NCBI RefSeq assembly: GCF_009766085.1
Contig: NZ_LMUF01000047.1
Coordinates: 419,410 to 483,409 of the forward strand
Source of the DNA: Burkholderia sp. S171
Lineage (GTDB): Bacteria; Pseudomonadota; Gammaproteobacteria; Burkholderiales; Burkholderiaceae
Direction: 5' to 3'
Length of the DNA: 64,000 nt
Made by a program: the position numbers and the translations under genes
Shown here: positions 43,864 to 51,663 of the stretch, one piece after another
Numbering within the stretch: the stretch's first letter is position 1
Layout of the letters: each line of letters starts with the position of its first letter
Notes under the pieces: generated by a model
Databases searched by the model: none
Seen by the model: only the letters and a program-made list of their open reading frames with translations
Told to the model about the DNA's origin: nothing

Positions 43864-44320
43864 GAGCTGAGTTCCTTCAAGATAGGGTGCAATACCGGAA
43901 TTCCGCGAGCGGCAGACATTCCCGCTGACGAATGTTCAGGACTCCGACGCTAAGATGATTCACAAACGATCCGTCCGATTTCGTTGCTCGACGCTCGTGC
44001 GCTTACCGTCTCAGTCGATCGATTCTTTAAATTATTTCGGCCTGCAAAACGAGAGCCCTTTTATTAATCACTCGTTTCAAACAAATCTGTCAGAAAAAAC
44101 TAACTGTCCTGAGTCTAGGTTTTTAACGGGTAAATGAAAGGAAGGAATTTCAGCGGGATTGTGCGGTTCCGAACATTGCCGGATGCGAGTATGGGAAGGG
44201 GACACGCGTGCGCAAATATGAATTCAAATAGGGCACCACGCTCACAGATGCGTTACGGAATCTCCGCGCGACTAACAAATCATCAACGCGGCTGGCAGGG
44301 TTCCGATCACATGGCGTGAT
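43864..44320. other. 457-bp gap without a supported gene
   Basis: The stretch is more AT-rich than its neighbours, mainly at 43960-44120. Short open frames on the plus strand (43955-44137 and 44134-44319) lack ribosome binding sites and protein-like composition. It should contain the heme peroxidase promoter, reading leftwards from about 43870, but no clear promoter or repeat was seen. Confidence 0.5.
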
Positions 44321-44617
44321 TTACCGGAGCAGCAAACGTCTCTGAGCAGGCAATATTTGGTACCTGTTACTGCGACCTTGGCGCTCTACAGCGACCAGGT
44401 TAAATTTCTTCAGCACATCGATCGCAACTCTGGTCGTCTCCACACTCTTACCGGCCAATTCTGCTATCTCTTCAAGCGTCAGGTTCGACGTCGGGGATCC
44501 ATATGTTTTCGCGGCACAGATAATCATTAGAATCGAGTAGGCGGTCACGCCTATATGCGCCACTAGTCCATCCAGCGCCTGCGCAAGAAAGAACTCAGCA
44601 CAATGTTCGCTTTCCAT
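44321..44617 (-). CDS. Small winged-helix DNA-binding protein
   Basis: The 98-residue protein consists of a hydrophobic helix (LAQALDGLVAHIGVTAYSILMII) and a winged helix-turn-helix, LTLEEIAELAGKSVETTRVAIDVLKKFNLVAVERQGRSNRYQI. The layout resembles small MarR/GntR-like or plasmid-type regulators with the helix-turn-helix near the C-terminus. It stands alone between AT-rich gaps, so it may be a leftover of a mobile region. Its targets are unknown. Confidence 0.65.
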   Translation of the reverse strand: MESEHCAEFFLAQALDGLVAHIGVTAYSILMIICAAKTYGSPTSNLTLEEIAELAGKSVETTRVAIDVLKKFNLVAVERQGRSNRYQILPAQRRLLLR

Positions 44618-44895
44618 TAAATCCTCGTTTAGCTATGAGCATATCCCCTGGAATTCGTTTCGTCTGATCGTGCTCCAAAGTCATAATCCAAACTTGGCAC
44701 CGGTCGCCAGATCGACGAACACATCTCTGCTTGCTAGAGCGGCTGCGAAAAGGCTCATAAACCAACAAAATATTAATGCACAGTGCAGCGGGAGCGTGCA
44801 CCCTTTTCGGCAACGCCCCTGACACTAAATGTGTGCTCGGTACAACTGCTTAGTCACAAACTATCCGCATTGGCCAGCGATCTCGGCGAAAACGT

Positions 44896-44976
44896 CGGAC
44901 CTGGAGTCCGTGCCTTCGGGGAGGCATGTTGAGCGCCTAAACGAACTAAAGAGCCCGCCGAAGCGGGCTCCCTTTT
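44896..44976 (+). ncRNA. Candidate small RNA with three stem-loops
   Basis: Three consecutive stems are visible: CGGAC/GTCCG (44896-44910), TGCCT/AGGCA (44911-44926) and the terminator stem GAGCCCGC/GCGGGCTC followed by CCTTTTT (44950-44976). No open frame on the plus strand ends at this terminator. Back-to-back stems ending in a terminator within a 474-bp gap suggest an independent transcript. The promoter and 5' end are not identified. Confidence 0.4.
44950..44976 (+). terminator. Rho-independent terminator, possibly bidirectional
   Basis: The 8-bp stem GAGCCCGC/GCGGGCTC with loop CGAA is followed by CC and TTTTT on the plus strand. On the minus strand it is followed by TTTAGTTCG, so it could also end the ABC-F transcript, whose stop lies 115 bp away. 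Confidence 0.8.
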
Positions 44977-45091
44977 TCAATCGACTAGAAAAGCGCAACG
45001 GGATCATTGGCATCATTCCAGCTAAAAATGATTGCCTCCTTCCGCGCGGGCGTTATGGCAGCTTCCAGACTGAAACTGCCAACGGGTTAAC

Positions 45092-46771
45092 TCAAGCGAT
45101 GGCCGTCTGCTCCCCGGCAGTCTGCTCGCGCATGCGACGGGCTTCGTCGCGCAGGAACTGCTGGTAATCGTCCAGATCGCCGTCGAAGGGCTCGACGCCG
45201 CCCTTGGTGACGAGCCAGAACTCGTCACATACCGCGCGCAGCAGGGACCGGTCGTGACTGACCAGCAGTACTGTGCCTTCGAATTCGTTGAGTGCCATGC
45301 CTAGCGCTTCGCGTGTGGCCAGGTCGAGGTGGTTGGTAGGCTCATCGAGCAGCAGCAGGTTGGGACGCTGCCACACGATCATGCACAACACGAGCCGCGC
45401 CTTTTCGCCGCCGCTCATCGTGCCGACCTTCTGATGGACCATGTCACCGCTGAAGTTGAAGGTGCCGAGGAAGGTGCGAAGCGATTGTTCGGTGCCACTC
45501 TGGCCGGGGCCACGCATGTTCGCCGGCGTGTCCTTGGCAAGGCGGATCATGTGTTCCAACGGCGTGTCGAGAGGACGCAGCACGTCGAGTTCCTGCTGTG
45601 CGAAGTAGCCGATATTCAGGCCTTTGCCTTCGCTGATTTCGCCGGCAATCGGCGCCAGCTCGTGCGCGATCGTCTTCACCAGCGTGGACTTGCCTTGGCC
45701 GTTGGCACCGAGAATGCCAATGCGCTGCCCGGCCAGCACGGATCGGTTGATACCCCGCACGATGACCGTGGGCGGCGTGTCCTGCGGTGCGTCGTCCGGC
45801 GCCGGGTAGCCGAAGCTCGCGTCAAGCATCGACAACAACGGGTTCGGGACGTTGAGCGGCTCCTTGAACTCGAAGGTGAAGTCTGCGTCGGCAAGCACCG
45901 GTGCGATTCTCTCCATGCGCTCGAGTGCCTTGACCCGGCTCTGCGCCTGCTTCGCCTTTGAGGCCGTGGCCTTGAATCGGTCGATGAATTTCTGCAGGTG
46001 GGCGATCTTGTCCGCCTGCTTGGCCATCGATGCCTGCTGCAACAGCATCTGCTCGGCGCGCATGTCCTCGAACTTGCTGTAGTTGCCGCCATAACGCACG
46101 AGCTTGGCGTTGTCGACGTGCACCGTCACCTGCGTCACCGCGTCGAGGAATTCGCGATCGTGGCTGATCACGACCATGGTTCCCTGATAGCGCTTGAGCC
46201 ACGCTTCCAGCCAGACCAGTGCGTCGAGGTCAAGGTGATTGGTCGGTTCGTCGAGCAACAGCAAGTCGGACGGGCACATGAGCGCGCGCGCCAGTTGCAG
46301 CCGCATGCGCCAGCCGCCGGAGAAACTATTGACCGGCTGGCTCAGCTGCTCAGCACTGAAGCCAAGGCCCTGGATCAGCGCTTCGGCGCGTGCGGGGGCG
46401 TCGTGTGCACCAGCGTCGTGCAGTTCCATGTAGGCGTGCGCCATGCGCATGCCATCGTCGCCGGCCTCAGCGGCCGCTACTTCGGCCTGCGCGGCCAGCA
46501 GCACGGTGTCACCGTCGACTACGAAATCGGTCGCGCTCTGCTCGGTCTCAGGCATGTCCTGCGCGACCTGGCCCATCTTCCATGCGGCGGGAATCGAGAA
46601 TTCGCCACCATCTTCGTGCAGCGAGCCGTTCAAAAGGCCGAAGAAGGACGACTTGCCGGCGCCATTGCGGCCGACAAGGCCAATCTTTTCGCCGGGGGTG
46701 AAGGTGACGGATGCGTTGTCGAGTACGACATTGACGCCACGGCGGAGCGTGACATTACGGACGGAAATCAT
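45092..46771 (-). CDS. ABC-F family ATPase (Uup/YheS type)
   Basis: The 559-residue soluble protein holds two ABC domains: Walker A GLVGRNGAGKSSFF near residue 31 and GILGANGQGKSTLV near 345, signatures SFSGGWRMRLQLA and TMSGGEKARLVL, and two Walker B motifs DLLLLDEPTNHLDLD and NLLLLDEPTNHLDLA. The domains are joined by a charged linker (about 235-280, KQADKIAHLQKFIDRFKATAS) of the ABC-F type. There are no membrane segments. Such proteins act on the ribosome during translation. The gene is a single unit with a terminator-like hairpin beyond its 3' end. Confidence 0.93.
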   Translation of the reverse strand: MISVRNVTLRRGVNVVLDNASVTFTPGEKIGLVGRNGAGKSSFFGLLNGSLHEDGGEFSIPAAWKMGQVAQDMPETEQSATDFVVDGDTVLLAAQAEVAAAEAGDDGMRMAHAYMELHDAGAHDAPARAEALIQGLGFSAEQLSQPVNSFSGGWRMRLQLARALMCPSDLLLLDEPTNHLDLDALVWLEAWLKRYQGTMVVISHDREFLDAVTQVTVHVDNAKLVRYGGNYSKFEDMRAEQMLLQQASMAKQADKIAHLQKFIDRFKATASKAKQAQSRVKALERMERIAPVLADADFTFEFKEPLNVPNPLLSMLDASFGYPAPDDAPQDTPPTVIVRGINRSVLAGQRIGILGANGQGKSTLVKTIAHELAPIAGEISEGKGLNIGYFAQQELDVLRPLDTPLEHMIRLAKDTPANMRGPGQSGTEQSLRTFLGTFNFSGDMVHQKVGTMSGGEKARLVLCMIVWQRPNLLLLDEPTNHLDLATREALGMALNEFEGTVLLVSHDRSLLRAVCDEFWLVTKGGVEPFDGDLDDYQQFLRDEARRMREQTAGEQTAIA

Positions 46772-46978
46772 AAGGAGCTACTTCGAAGAGGATTGGCATG
46801 ATAGCCGACCAGAAGTGCAAGGCTGAGTCTTTTCTGGCTGCACGAGAGGAGAGGCGCTTGCGTTTTACGGCGTCCATCGGCCACAAAGCGAGGCGGGTAT
46901 TGGCGCACCGGGCATTCAGGATGTGGGGCCAGGAACAGACGATGAGTCACGGCTGCTGGCCGGATTTTGCCTGTCAGC

Positions 46979-47004
46979 TTTAGCCGATGCCCACATCGGC
47001 TAAA
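46979..47004. repeat. 11-bp inverted repeat downstream of LysR gene
   Basis: Arms TTTAGCCGATG and CATCGGCTAAA are separated by CCCA. The stem is perfect but has no T-run on the outgoing side of either strand, so it is a weak terminator candidate. It lies 36 bp beyond the 3' end of the minus-strand LysR gene in a 268-bp gap with no other feature. Confidence 0.6.
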
Positions 47005-47039
47005 AAATGTCGCTCAGTGCGCCGATTGAATTCGTCTTC

Positions 47040-47930
47040 CTAAACGCGCTGCGGGAGGGCCGTAGCAAAATAGTCAGTCGCACGTCGCACGCGTGCCGGT
47101 ACATATCGACGTTTTGGCCAGATGAGGCTTACGTCTCTGACATCGACTATAAATTCTTCGAGAACCGGGATCACGTCCGAATGCCGGAGTTCATCGGCAA
47201 GCGAGACCTTGGCGAACAGGCCAATTCCAACACCGGCCAGAACACCGGCGCGGATTGTTTCGACACTGTTGGACGAAAGATTTCCACGAACGGGCACGCT
47301 GAATCGACCTTTTGGTCCGACAAACGGCCAGTTGGCTGACTCGGTCAGGCCGCCATATAAAAGGCAATTGTGATCAACGAGATCGGCGGGGGTCTTCGGT
47401 ATCCCGCGTTGCTCGAAGTAGCGACGGGATCCGACGCATACGAGGGGGGTGCTGGCCACACGCCTGACAACCGCGTCAGGCTCGTTGACGGGGCCCACCC
47501 GGATCGCCAGATCAATCCGGTCGTCAACCATATCTCGCACGAAGTCCGAAAGAACAAGATCTACCTGAAGGCCGGGATTGAGTGACAAAAGGTCGGGTAT
47601 GAGTGGAAGAACGTGAAGGCGGCCGAACGTAGAGGATGCAGCGATCCTGATTAAACCCGAGACAGCATGCGTACTGCTTGTCAGTTCACTGTCCGCTTCA
47701 TCCATCTCGTCAACAAGCGGCTTGGTCCGATCATAGTAGTGCTGCCCCTGGTCCGTCAGGGTGACGCTTCGCGTGCTTCGGTTGAATAGCACGACGCCAA
47801 GACGCTTCTCAAGCGCGCCGATAGCCTTACTGATAGAGGACTGAGAATCACCGGTCCGACGCGCCGCGGCGGAAAACCCACCCGCTTCGACAACGGCGAT
47901 GAACGCGGCCAATTCATGAAAACGATCCAT
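47040..47930 (-). CDS. LysR-family transcriptional regulator
   Basis: The 296-residue protein has the LysR helix-turn-helix (FHELAAFIAVVEAGGFSAAARRTGDSQSSISKAIGALEKRLGVVLFNRSTRSVTLT) and a substrate domain with SGLIRIAASSTFGRLHVLPLIPDLLSLNPGLQVDLVLSD. It belongs to the large CrgA/DsdC-like group. It is divergent from the SDR gene at 48155 and the shared gap holds an inverted repeat, so it probably regulates that gene. Confidence 0.92.
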   Translation of the reverse strand: MDRFHELAAFIAVVEAGGFSAAARRTGDSQSSISKAIGALEKRLGVVLFNRSTRSVTLTDQGQHYYDRTKPLVDEMDEADSELTSSTHAVSGLIRIAASSTFGRLHVLPLIPDLLSLNPGLQVDLVLSDFVRDMVDDRIDLAIRVGPVNEPDAVVRRVASTPLVCVGSRRYFEQRGIPKTPADLVDHNCLLYGGLTESANWPFVGPKGRFSVPVRGNLSSNSVETIRAGVLAGVGIGLFAKVSLADELRHSDVIPVLEEFIVDVRDVSLIWPKRRYVPARVRRATDYFATALPQRV

Positions 47931-47991
47931 TTATAGTCTTCCAGAGAATCAATCGTCCACAGGACTGCGTGATTGTCAGTGGTTTTGGCAT

Positions 47992-48018
47992 GACCCTGAT
48001 AGTACACAACGCAGGGTC
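47992..48018. promoter_or_regulatory. Inverted repeat in LysR-SDR intergenic region
   Basis: Arms GACCCTG and CAGGGTC are separated by 13 bp, within the 224-bp gap between the divergent LysR and SDR genes. Position and form fit a LysR binding site. Confidence 0.45.
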
Positions 48019-48154
48019 TGAAGGAATGACGTCACGGTGACAACCCTCGACCAACTCTCTTGAAGAATAGATCTTATGAAAAATCTGCTGATTATCATTA
48101 TTGGCGGCGGCAATTATCCTGTTTCTGTCATTCACGAACAGACAGAAGGGTTCA

Positions 48155-48895
48155 ATGTCCACTCTCGCAGGCAAGATCGCCGTCATTAGCGGCGGAACGA
48201 CCGGTATCGGTTTAGCTATCGCGCAACGGTTTGTCGCCGAAGGCGCTCACGTCTTTATCTTCGGCCGTCGGCAAGCACAGCTCGACGAGGCCGCCAAACT
48301 GATTGGACGCAACGTCACCACCATCCAGGCTGACGCCTCGAATCTCGATGACCTCGACCGCGTCGCTGCAGAAGTAAGAGAGAAGAAAGGTGTCGTCGAC
48401 ATCATCGTGTCGAACGCGGGTTTTACGGAGCAGGCTTCTATCGACACCCTGACGCCTGAGCATTTCGACAAGACATTCAACCTCATGGCGCGCGGACCCG
48501 TCTTCCTGGTGCAGAAGTTGTTGCCGTTGATGACAGCGGGCGGATCGATTGTTTTGGTCTCGTCGGCCATGCACGTGATGGGCGTTGCTGGCCACACCAC
48601 CTACGCGGCGACCAAGGCGGCATTGCGTTCCTATGCCCGCACGTGGGCCGCGGAATTCAAGGATCGCGGCATTCGCGTCAACACGCTCAGCCCTGGCGTA
48701 ACCGACACCCCGATTCTCGATTCTCAGACAGAGACACGCGAGTATCTGGTGAACATGTACCAAGGCATGGTTCCTATCGGTCGACTCGCGCGGGCTGAGG
48801 AAATGGCCAACGCGGTGCTGTTCCTGGCGTCCGACCAGAGTTCGTACGTGACGGGTGCGGACCTGATGGTCGACGGCGGCATAGGCCAGGTCTGA
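48155..48895 (+). CDS. Short-chain dehydrogenase/reductase
   Basis: The 246-residue enzyme has the cofactor motif ISGGTTGIGLAIA, FGRRQAQLDEA after the second strand (Arg pair favours NADPH), SNAG near residue 88, the catalytic Ser in LVSSAMHVMG near 138 and YAATKAAL (YxxxK) near 151, then LSPGVTDTPI and VTGADLMVDGGIGQV. GAAGGG lies 4 bp before the ATG at 48155. It is a classical SDR of unknown substrate, divergent to a LysR regulator. Confidence 0.93.
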   Translation: MSTLAGKIAVISGGTTGIGLAIAQRFVAEGAHVFIFGRRQAQLDEAAKLIGRNVTTIQADASNLDDLDRVAAEVREKKGVVDIIVSNAGFTEQASIDTLTPEHFDKTFNLMARGPVFLVQKLLPLMTAGGSIVLVSSAMHVMGVAGHTTYAATKAALRSYARTWAAEFKDRGIRVNTLSPGVTDTPILDSQTETREYLVNMYQGMVPIGRLARAEEMANAVLFLASDQSSYVTGADLMVDGGIGQV

Positions 48896-48901
48896 GATCC
48901 T

Positions 48902-48927
48902 AAGGGCCGCCGGAACGCGGTCCTTTT
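48902..48927 (+). terminator. Rho-independent terminator after SDR gene
   Basis: The stem GGGCCGC/GCGGTCC (one G-T pair) with a 6-base loop is followed by TTTT, 8 bp past the SDR stop. Confidence 0.65.
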
Positions 48928-49018
48928 GCCTGGCATAAGTTGGTACTTTAGTTGGAACTACGAACTATTAAGCAAACGAAGGAAAAGGATATGAGCACAC
49001 CACAAAACGAGCGTGCAC

Positions 49019-49594
49019 TCAGCCGAGCGGCGACACGCCGATCACGCGTGCATGCGCCCACAGCAGCACGAACACGTACAGCCCCAACCCGGCGACGATG
49101 ACAATCACATCGTTCATGGCCGAAGCCGGCGCGCCCGGCACTGGGCGCACGTGAGCGCGCCGGCTGACCGAGATCATGTCTGCCACCGCCCAGACGAGGA
49201 AACCGCCAAATAACAGCAGATCGTTCAGCGTACCGTTGGCGAGCAAATGTGCCGCCGCCCACAAAACCACGGCGAGCAGCATCGGGTTCCGGGACAGGCG
49301 TTTAATGCGGCCCGGCAAATAAGCGGCGATCAGCAGGGGAAACACCGGCACCATGAGCAAGAACGTGAGATGCCGCAGCGGTATTGGCGGTACGTAAACC
49401 ATGACCGACGTCTGTCGCGCGATGCCGTAACCGTAGATTATCGCGACCAAACTCGCGATCGATACAAGCGAATACAGCCCTTTCCACGCGTTCTCGCCCA
49501 TCCGCCCGGCTTGCGCGTCTCGCCAGCTTGGCGCGACGATAGAGACGGAGTGAATGCCGAGGAAAACCAGCAGACCTGCAATGAAGATTGTCAT
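49019..49594 (-). CDS. NnrU family membrane protein
   Basis: The 191-residue protein has about six hydrophobic helices and the NnrU signature near its centre (RHLTFLLMVPVFPLLIAAYLPGRIKRLSRNPMLLAVVLWAAAHLLANGTLNDLLLFGGFLVWAVADM). NnrU proteins are linked to nitrite/nitric oxide reduction in some denitrifiers, but here no denitrification genes are adjacent. The ATG at 49594 is preferred to a TTG four codons upstream. It is divergent from a TetR-type regulator across a gap with two inverted repeats, so it is probably that regulator's target. Confidence 0.87.
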   Translation of the reverse strand: MTIFIAGLLVFLGIHSVSIVAPSWRDAQAGRMGENAWKGLYSLVSIASLVAIIYGYGIARQTSVMVYVPPIPLRHLTFLLMVPVFPLLIAAYLPGRIKRLSRNPMLLAVVLWAAAHLLANGTLNDLLLFGGFLVWAVADMISVSRRAHVRPVPGAPASAMNDVIVIVAGLGLYVFVLLWAHARVIGVSPLG

Positions 49595-49604
49595 GGGTTT
49601 GATC

Positions 49605-49627
49605 AAATGTTGACGATGGCAACATTT
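49605..49627. promoter_or_regulatory. Inverted repeat, candidate TetR operator 1
   Basis: Arms AAATGTTG and CAACATTT are separated by 7 bp, 11 bp upstream of the NnrU start. The halves share TTGAC/GTCAA-like elements with the second repeat at 49664. Confidence 0.5.
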
Positions 49628-49663
49628 AAGGTAGATGCTGTACTTGTGTTCGTCAAGCTAAAA

Positions 49664-49676
49664 TTGACGGCGTCAA
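49664..49676. promoter_or_regulatory. Inverted repeat, candidate TetR operator 2
   Basis: TTGACG and CGTCAA flank one G, 16 bp upstream of the TetR-type gene. Together with the repeat at 49605 it could let the regulator control itself and the NnrU gene. Confidence 0.5.
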
Positions 49677-49691
49677 CATCGGCGAAACCAG

Positions 49692-50378
49692 ATGACTATC
49701 AAAAAGATCAGCAAACGAGCGTTATTCGAAGCGGCCGACGTGACCAAGCGTCCGTATCACCATGGCGCATTGCGTGAGGCAATGCTGGAAGCGGCCGAGC
49801 GCATCCTCGCTCGCGAGGGCATCGGCGGGCTCACGCTGCGAGCCGCTGCGCGTGAGGCCGGCGCTTCTCACGCCGCGCCCAAGAACCACTTCGACAATGT
49901 GACCGGGTTGCTCAGTGATTTGGCCGCCGTAGGTTTCCGGCGCTTTGAGCGTCGGCTACTCGATGCCGCCGCCGCGGCTGCCACGCCCGAGGCACGGCTT
50001 GCCGCCCAAGGGCATGCTTACGTTGAGTTCGCGACGCAGTTTCCGGGTCTTTTCATGCTGATGTTTCGTAGCGAACGCCTCGACCTTGAACGACCGGGTT
50101 TGCACGAAGCGATGAGCGACGCATTGTCAGTGCTGCGTGGAGCTGTCGGCGCGCTACAAGGGCCCGATGTCCCTCAGTCCACGGACGGCGCGGCGCGGGT
50201 CGTCACGGCCTGGGCACTCGTTCATGGGTTCGCCATGCTACAGATCGACGGGCGGCTCGACGGCATGGTCCGTAGCTTGCCGGAAGGCATGGACGCAATG
50301 GCGCTGCTCGATGTCATCCTCAATGCGGGCGGCGGCCAACTGAGAAGTATCGACCCGCTTGCGGGTCAGGAAAGATGA
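49692..50378 (+). CDS. TetR-family transcriptional regulator
   Basis: The 228-residue protein has the TetR helix-turn-helix at about residues 25-70 (HGALREAMLEAAERILAREGIGGLTLRAAAREAGASHAAPKNHFDN) and a helical ligand domain with ALVHGFAMLQIDGRLDGMV typical of the WHG-type C-terminus. The form ASHAAPKNHF differs from the usual VS-x-GTLYYHF but belongs to this subgroup. It lies divergent to the NnrU gene and likely represses it and itself. Confidence 0.9.
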   Translation: MTIKKISKRALFEAADVTKRPYHHGALREAMLEAAERILAREGIGGLTLRAAAREAGASHAAPKNHFDNVTGLLSDLAAVGFRRFERRLLDAAAAAATPEARLAAQGHAYVEFATQFPGLFMLMFRSERLDLERPGLHEAMSDALSVLRGAVGALQGPDVPQSTDGAARVVTAWALVHGFAMLQIDGRLDGMVRSLPEGMDAMALLDVILNAGGGQLRSIDPLAGQER

Positions 50379-50522
50379 AAACGCGTGTCGTCACGTCGCC
50401 ATTTGACGCGGGTATCACGCGATTCGCTCGGCGCGGGGCTGTTGCCAATCATGGCGCAAGGAATACTTGCTGAAATTGCCACAAAATGCTACATCAAACC
50501 ACTTCGCCCACATTTGGCTTTT

Positions 50523-51293
50523 ATGAATCGCCTGCTCGCTATCAGTCGCGTAGACCAAATCGTGCAGTCCCTCGACGCTGACGGCTTCGTCAGCGTCGCC
50601 GACCTTGCCGGCAGGCTGGGCGTGTCGCGCGAAACGATCCGTCGCGACCTCAAAGCGCTTGCGACGCAGGGCCGCGCGAGCATCGTGCATGGCGGTGCCG
50701 CGCGCCGGCCCATGGACGAACCATCGCTTGCTACACGTGCGGCTGCGAATGCCGCAGGCAAAGCTGCGATAGGTCGCGAGGCCGCTACCCTGGTGCGTGA
50801 CGGGATGGTCGTATTGATCGACTCAGGTTCGACAACGTTCGCCTTGGGCGCCGCGCTGGCCGCGTTCAACGATCTCACTGTCATCACCAATAGTCTGCCT
50901 ATCGCGCTGCTCTTGTGCCGCTCACCCGGCATGAAGGTGATCGTACTGGGAGGTGAAGTTTCCGCTAGCGACGAAGCGGCGTTCGGCGTTGAGACAATCA
51001 CGGCGCTTGCGCACTTTCGAGTCGATCTCGTCTTTCTCGGTGTCAGTGGAATCTCGCCCGAGGGCGAGCTCACCGACTACTCGCGGCTGGCAGCCGAGCA
51101 AAGGCATGCAATGATGATGGTCGGCAAAAAGACCTACGTCCTCGCCGATCACACCAAGTTTGAACTCAGCACGCCCGTGCTGATTGCACCCGTACCCCAG
51201 ATAGCCGGTTTGATCGTCGACCAGTCGCCGCCAGAGTCGCTTTCGCAGGCACTGGCGGATCGACATTGGCAGGTGATCGTTGCGCGATCCTAA
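50523..51293 (+). CDS. DeoR-family transcriptional regulator
   Basis: The 256-residue regulator has a DeoR helix-turn-helix (RVDQIVQSLDADGFVSVADLAGRLGVSRETIRRDLKALATQGRASIVHGGA) and the C-terminal phosphosugar-isomerase-like sensor (VLIDSGSTTFALGAAL, VITNSLPIALLL, VIVLGGEVS, DLVFLGVSGIS). The start at 50523 is chosen from the N-terminal fit. It lies upstream of the AEP genes in the same direction, so it may regulate them and sense a phosphorylated or phosphonate compound, though the AEP locus has its own LysR gene. Confidence 0.9.
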   Translation: MNRLLAISRVDQIVQSLDADGFVSVADLAGRLGVSRETIRRDLKALATQGRASIVHGGAARRPMDEPSLATRAAANAAGKAAIGREAATLVRDGMVVLIDSGSTTFALGAALAAFNDLTVITNSLPIALLLCRSPGMKVIVLGGEVSASDEAAFGVETITALAHFRVDLVFLGVSGISPEGELTDYSRLAAEQRHAMMMVGKKTYVLADHTKFELSTPVLIAPVPQIAGLIVDQSPPESLSQALADRHWQVIVARS

Positions 51294-51663
51294 ACCCTGC
51301 TGGACACGAAACTCATACCAACCTGCTTCGCCAGCCCGACCGGGCGATACCGCCTGAGCGTGTGTGATCTGTTGCGACCAGCCGTTGCCACATCATTCTC
51401 TTCCGACTCCTTTTCTGGAGTCGTTGTCGTACTAACGTCGAAAAACCCCTCGTACGGGTAAGCACTATCCCCCTTCGAATCAAGGCCACACGCCTACTGC
51501 CACGGGCCTCTTGGTACCGATCACGGCGGGAACAAAAAAATATATCGATGTGGCATATTGTGGCGACTTGACTGTTTTTGTTGCTTATCCTAAAGTGATT
51601 TCCAAGCGAGCAACGACTACTGCGCGCCAATCGCCGATCACTCCAATACTGGACGGGTATCCA
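51294..51663 (+). other. 370-bp upstream region of the AEP operon
   Basis: The region is AT-rich from 51530 and holds the candidate promoter at 51568. The phnW frame is open back to 51511, but family length and fit place the start at 51664. No clear inverted repeat for a DeoR or LysR protein was found. Confidence 0.5.
51568..51596 (+). promoter_or_regulatory. Candidate sigma-70 promoter of phn operon
   Basis: TTGACT (51568-51573) and TAAAGT (51591-51596) are spaced 17 bp apart, about 70 bp before the phnW start. The -35 is strong and the -10 weak, as expected for an activated promoter. Confidence 0.4.

Noticed and set aside
43955..44319. Two small plus-strand frames (43955-44137, 44134-44319)
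   Set aside because: There are no ribosome binding sites and the composition is not protein-like; no family was recognised.
46798..47339. Small plus-strand frames at 46798-46983 and 47007-47339
   Set aside because: The second lies antisense to the LysR gene, and the first covers the ABC-F upstream region without any motif or ribosome binding site.
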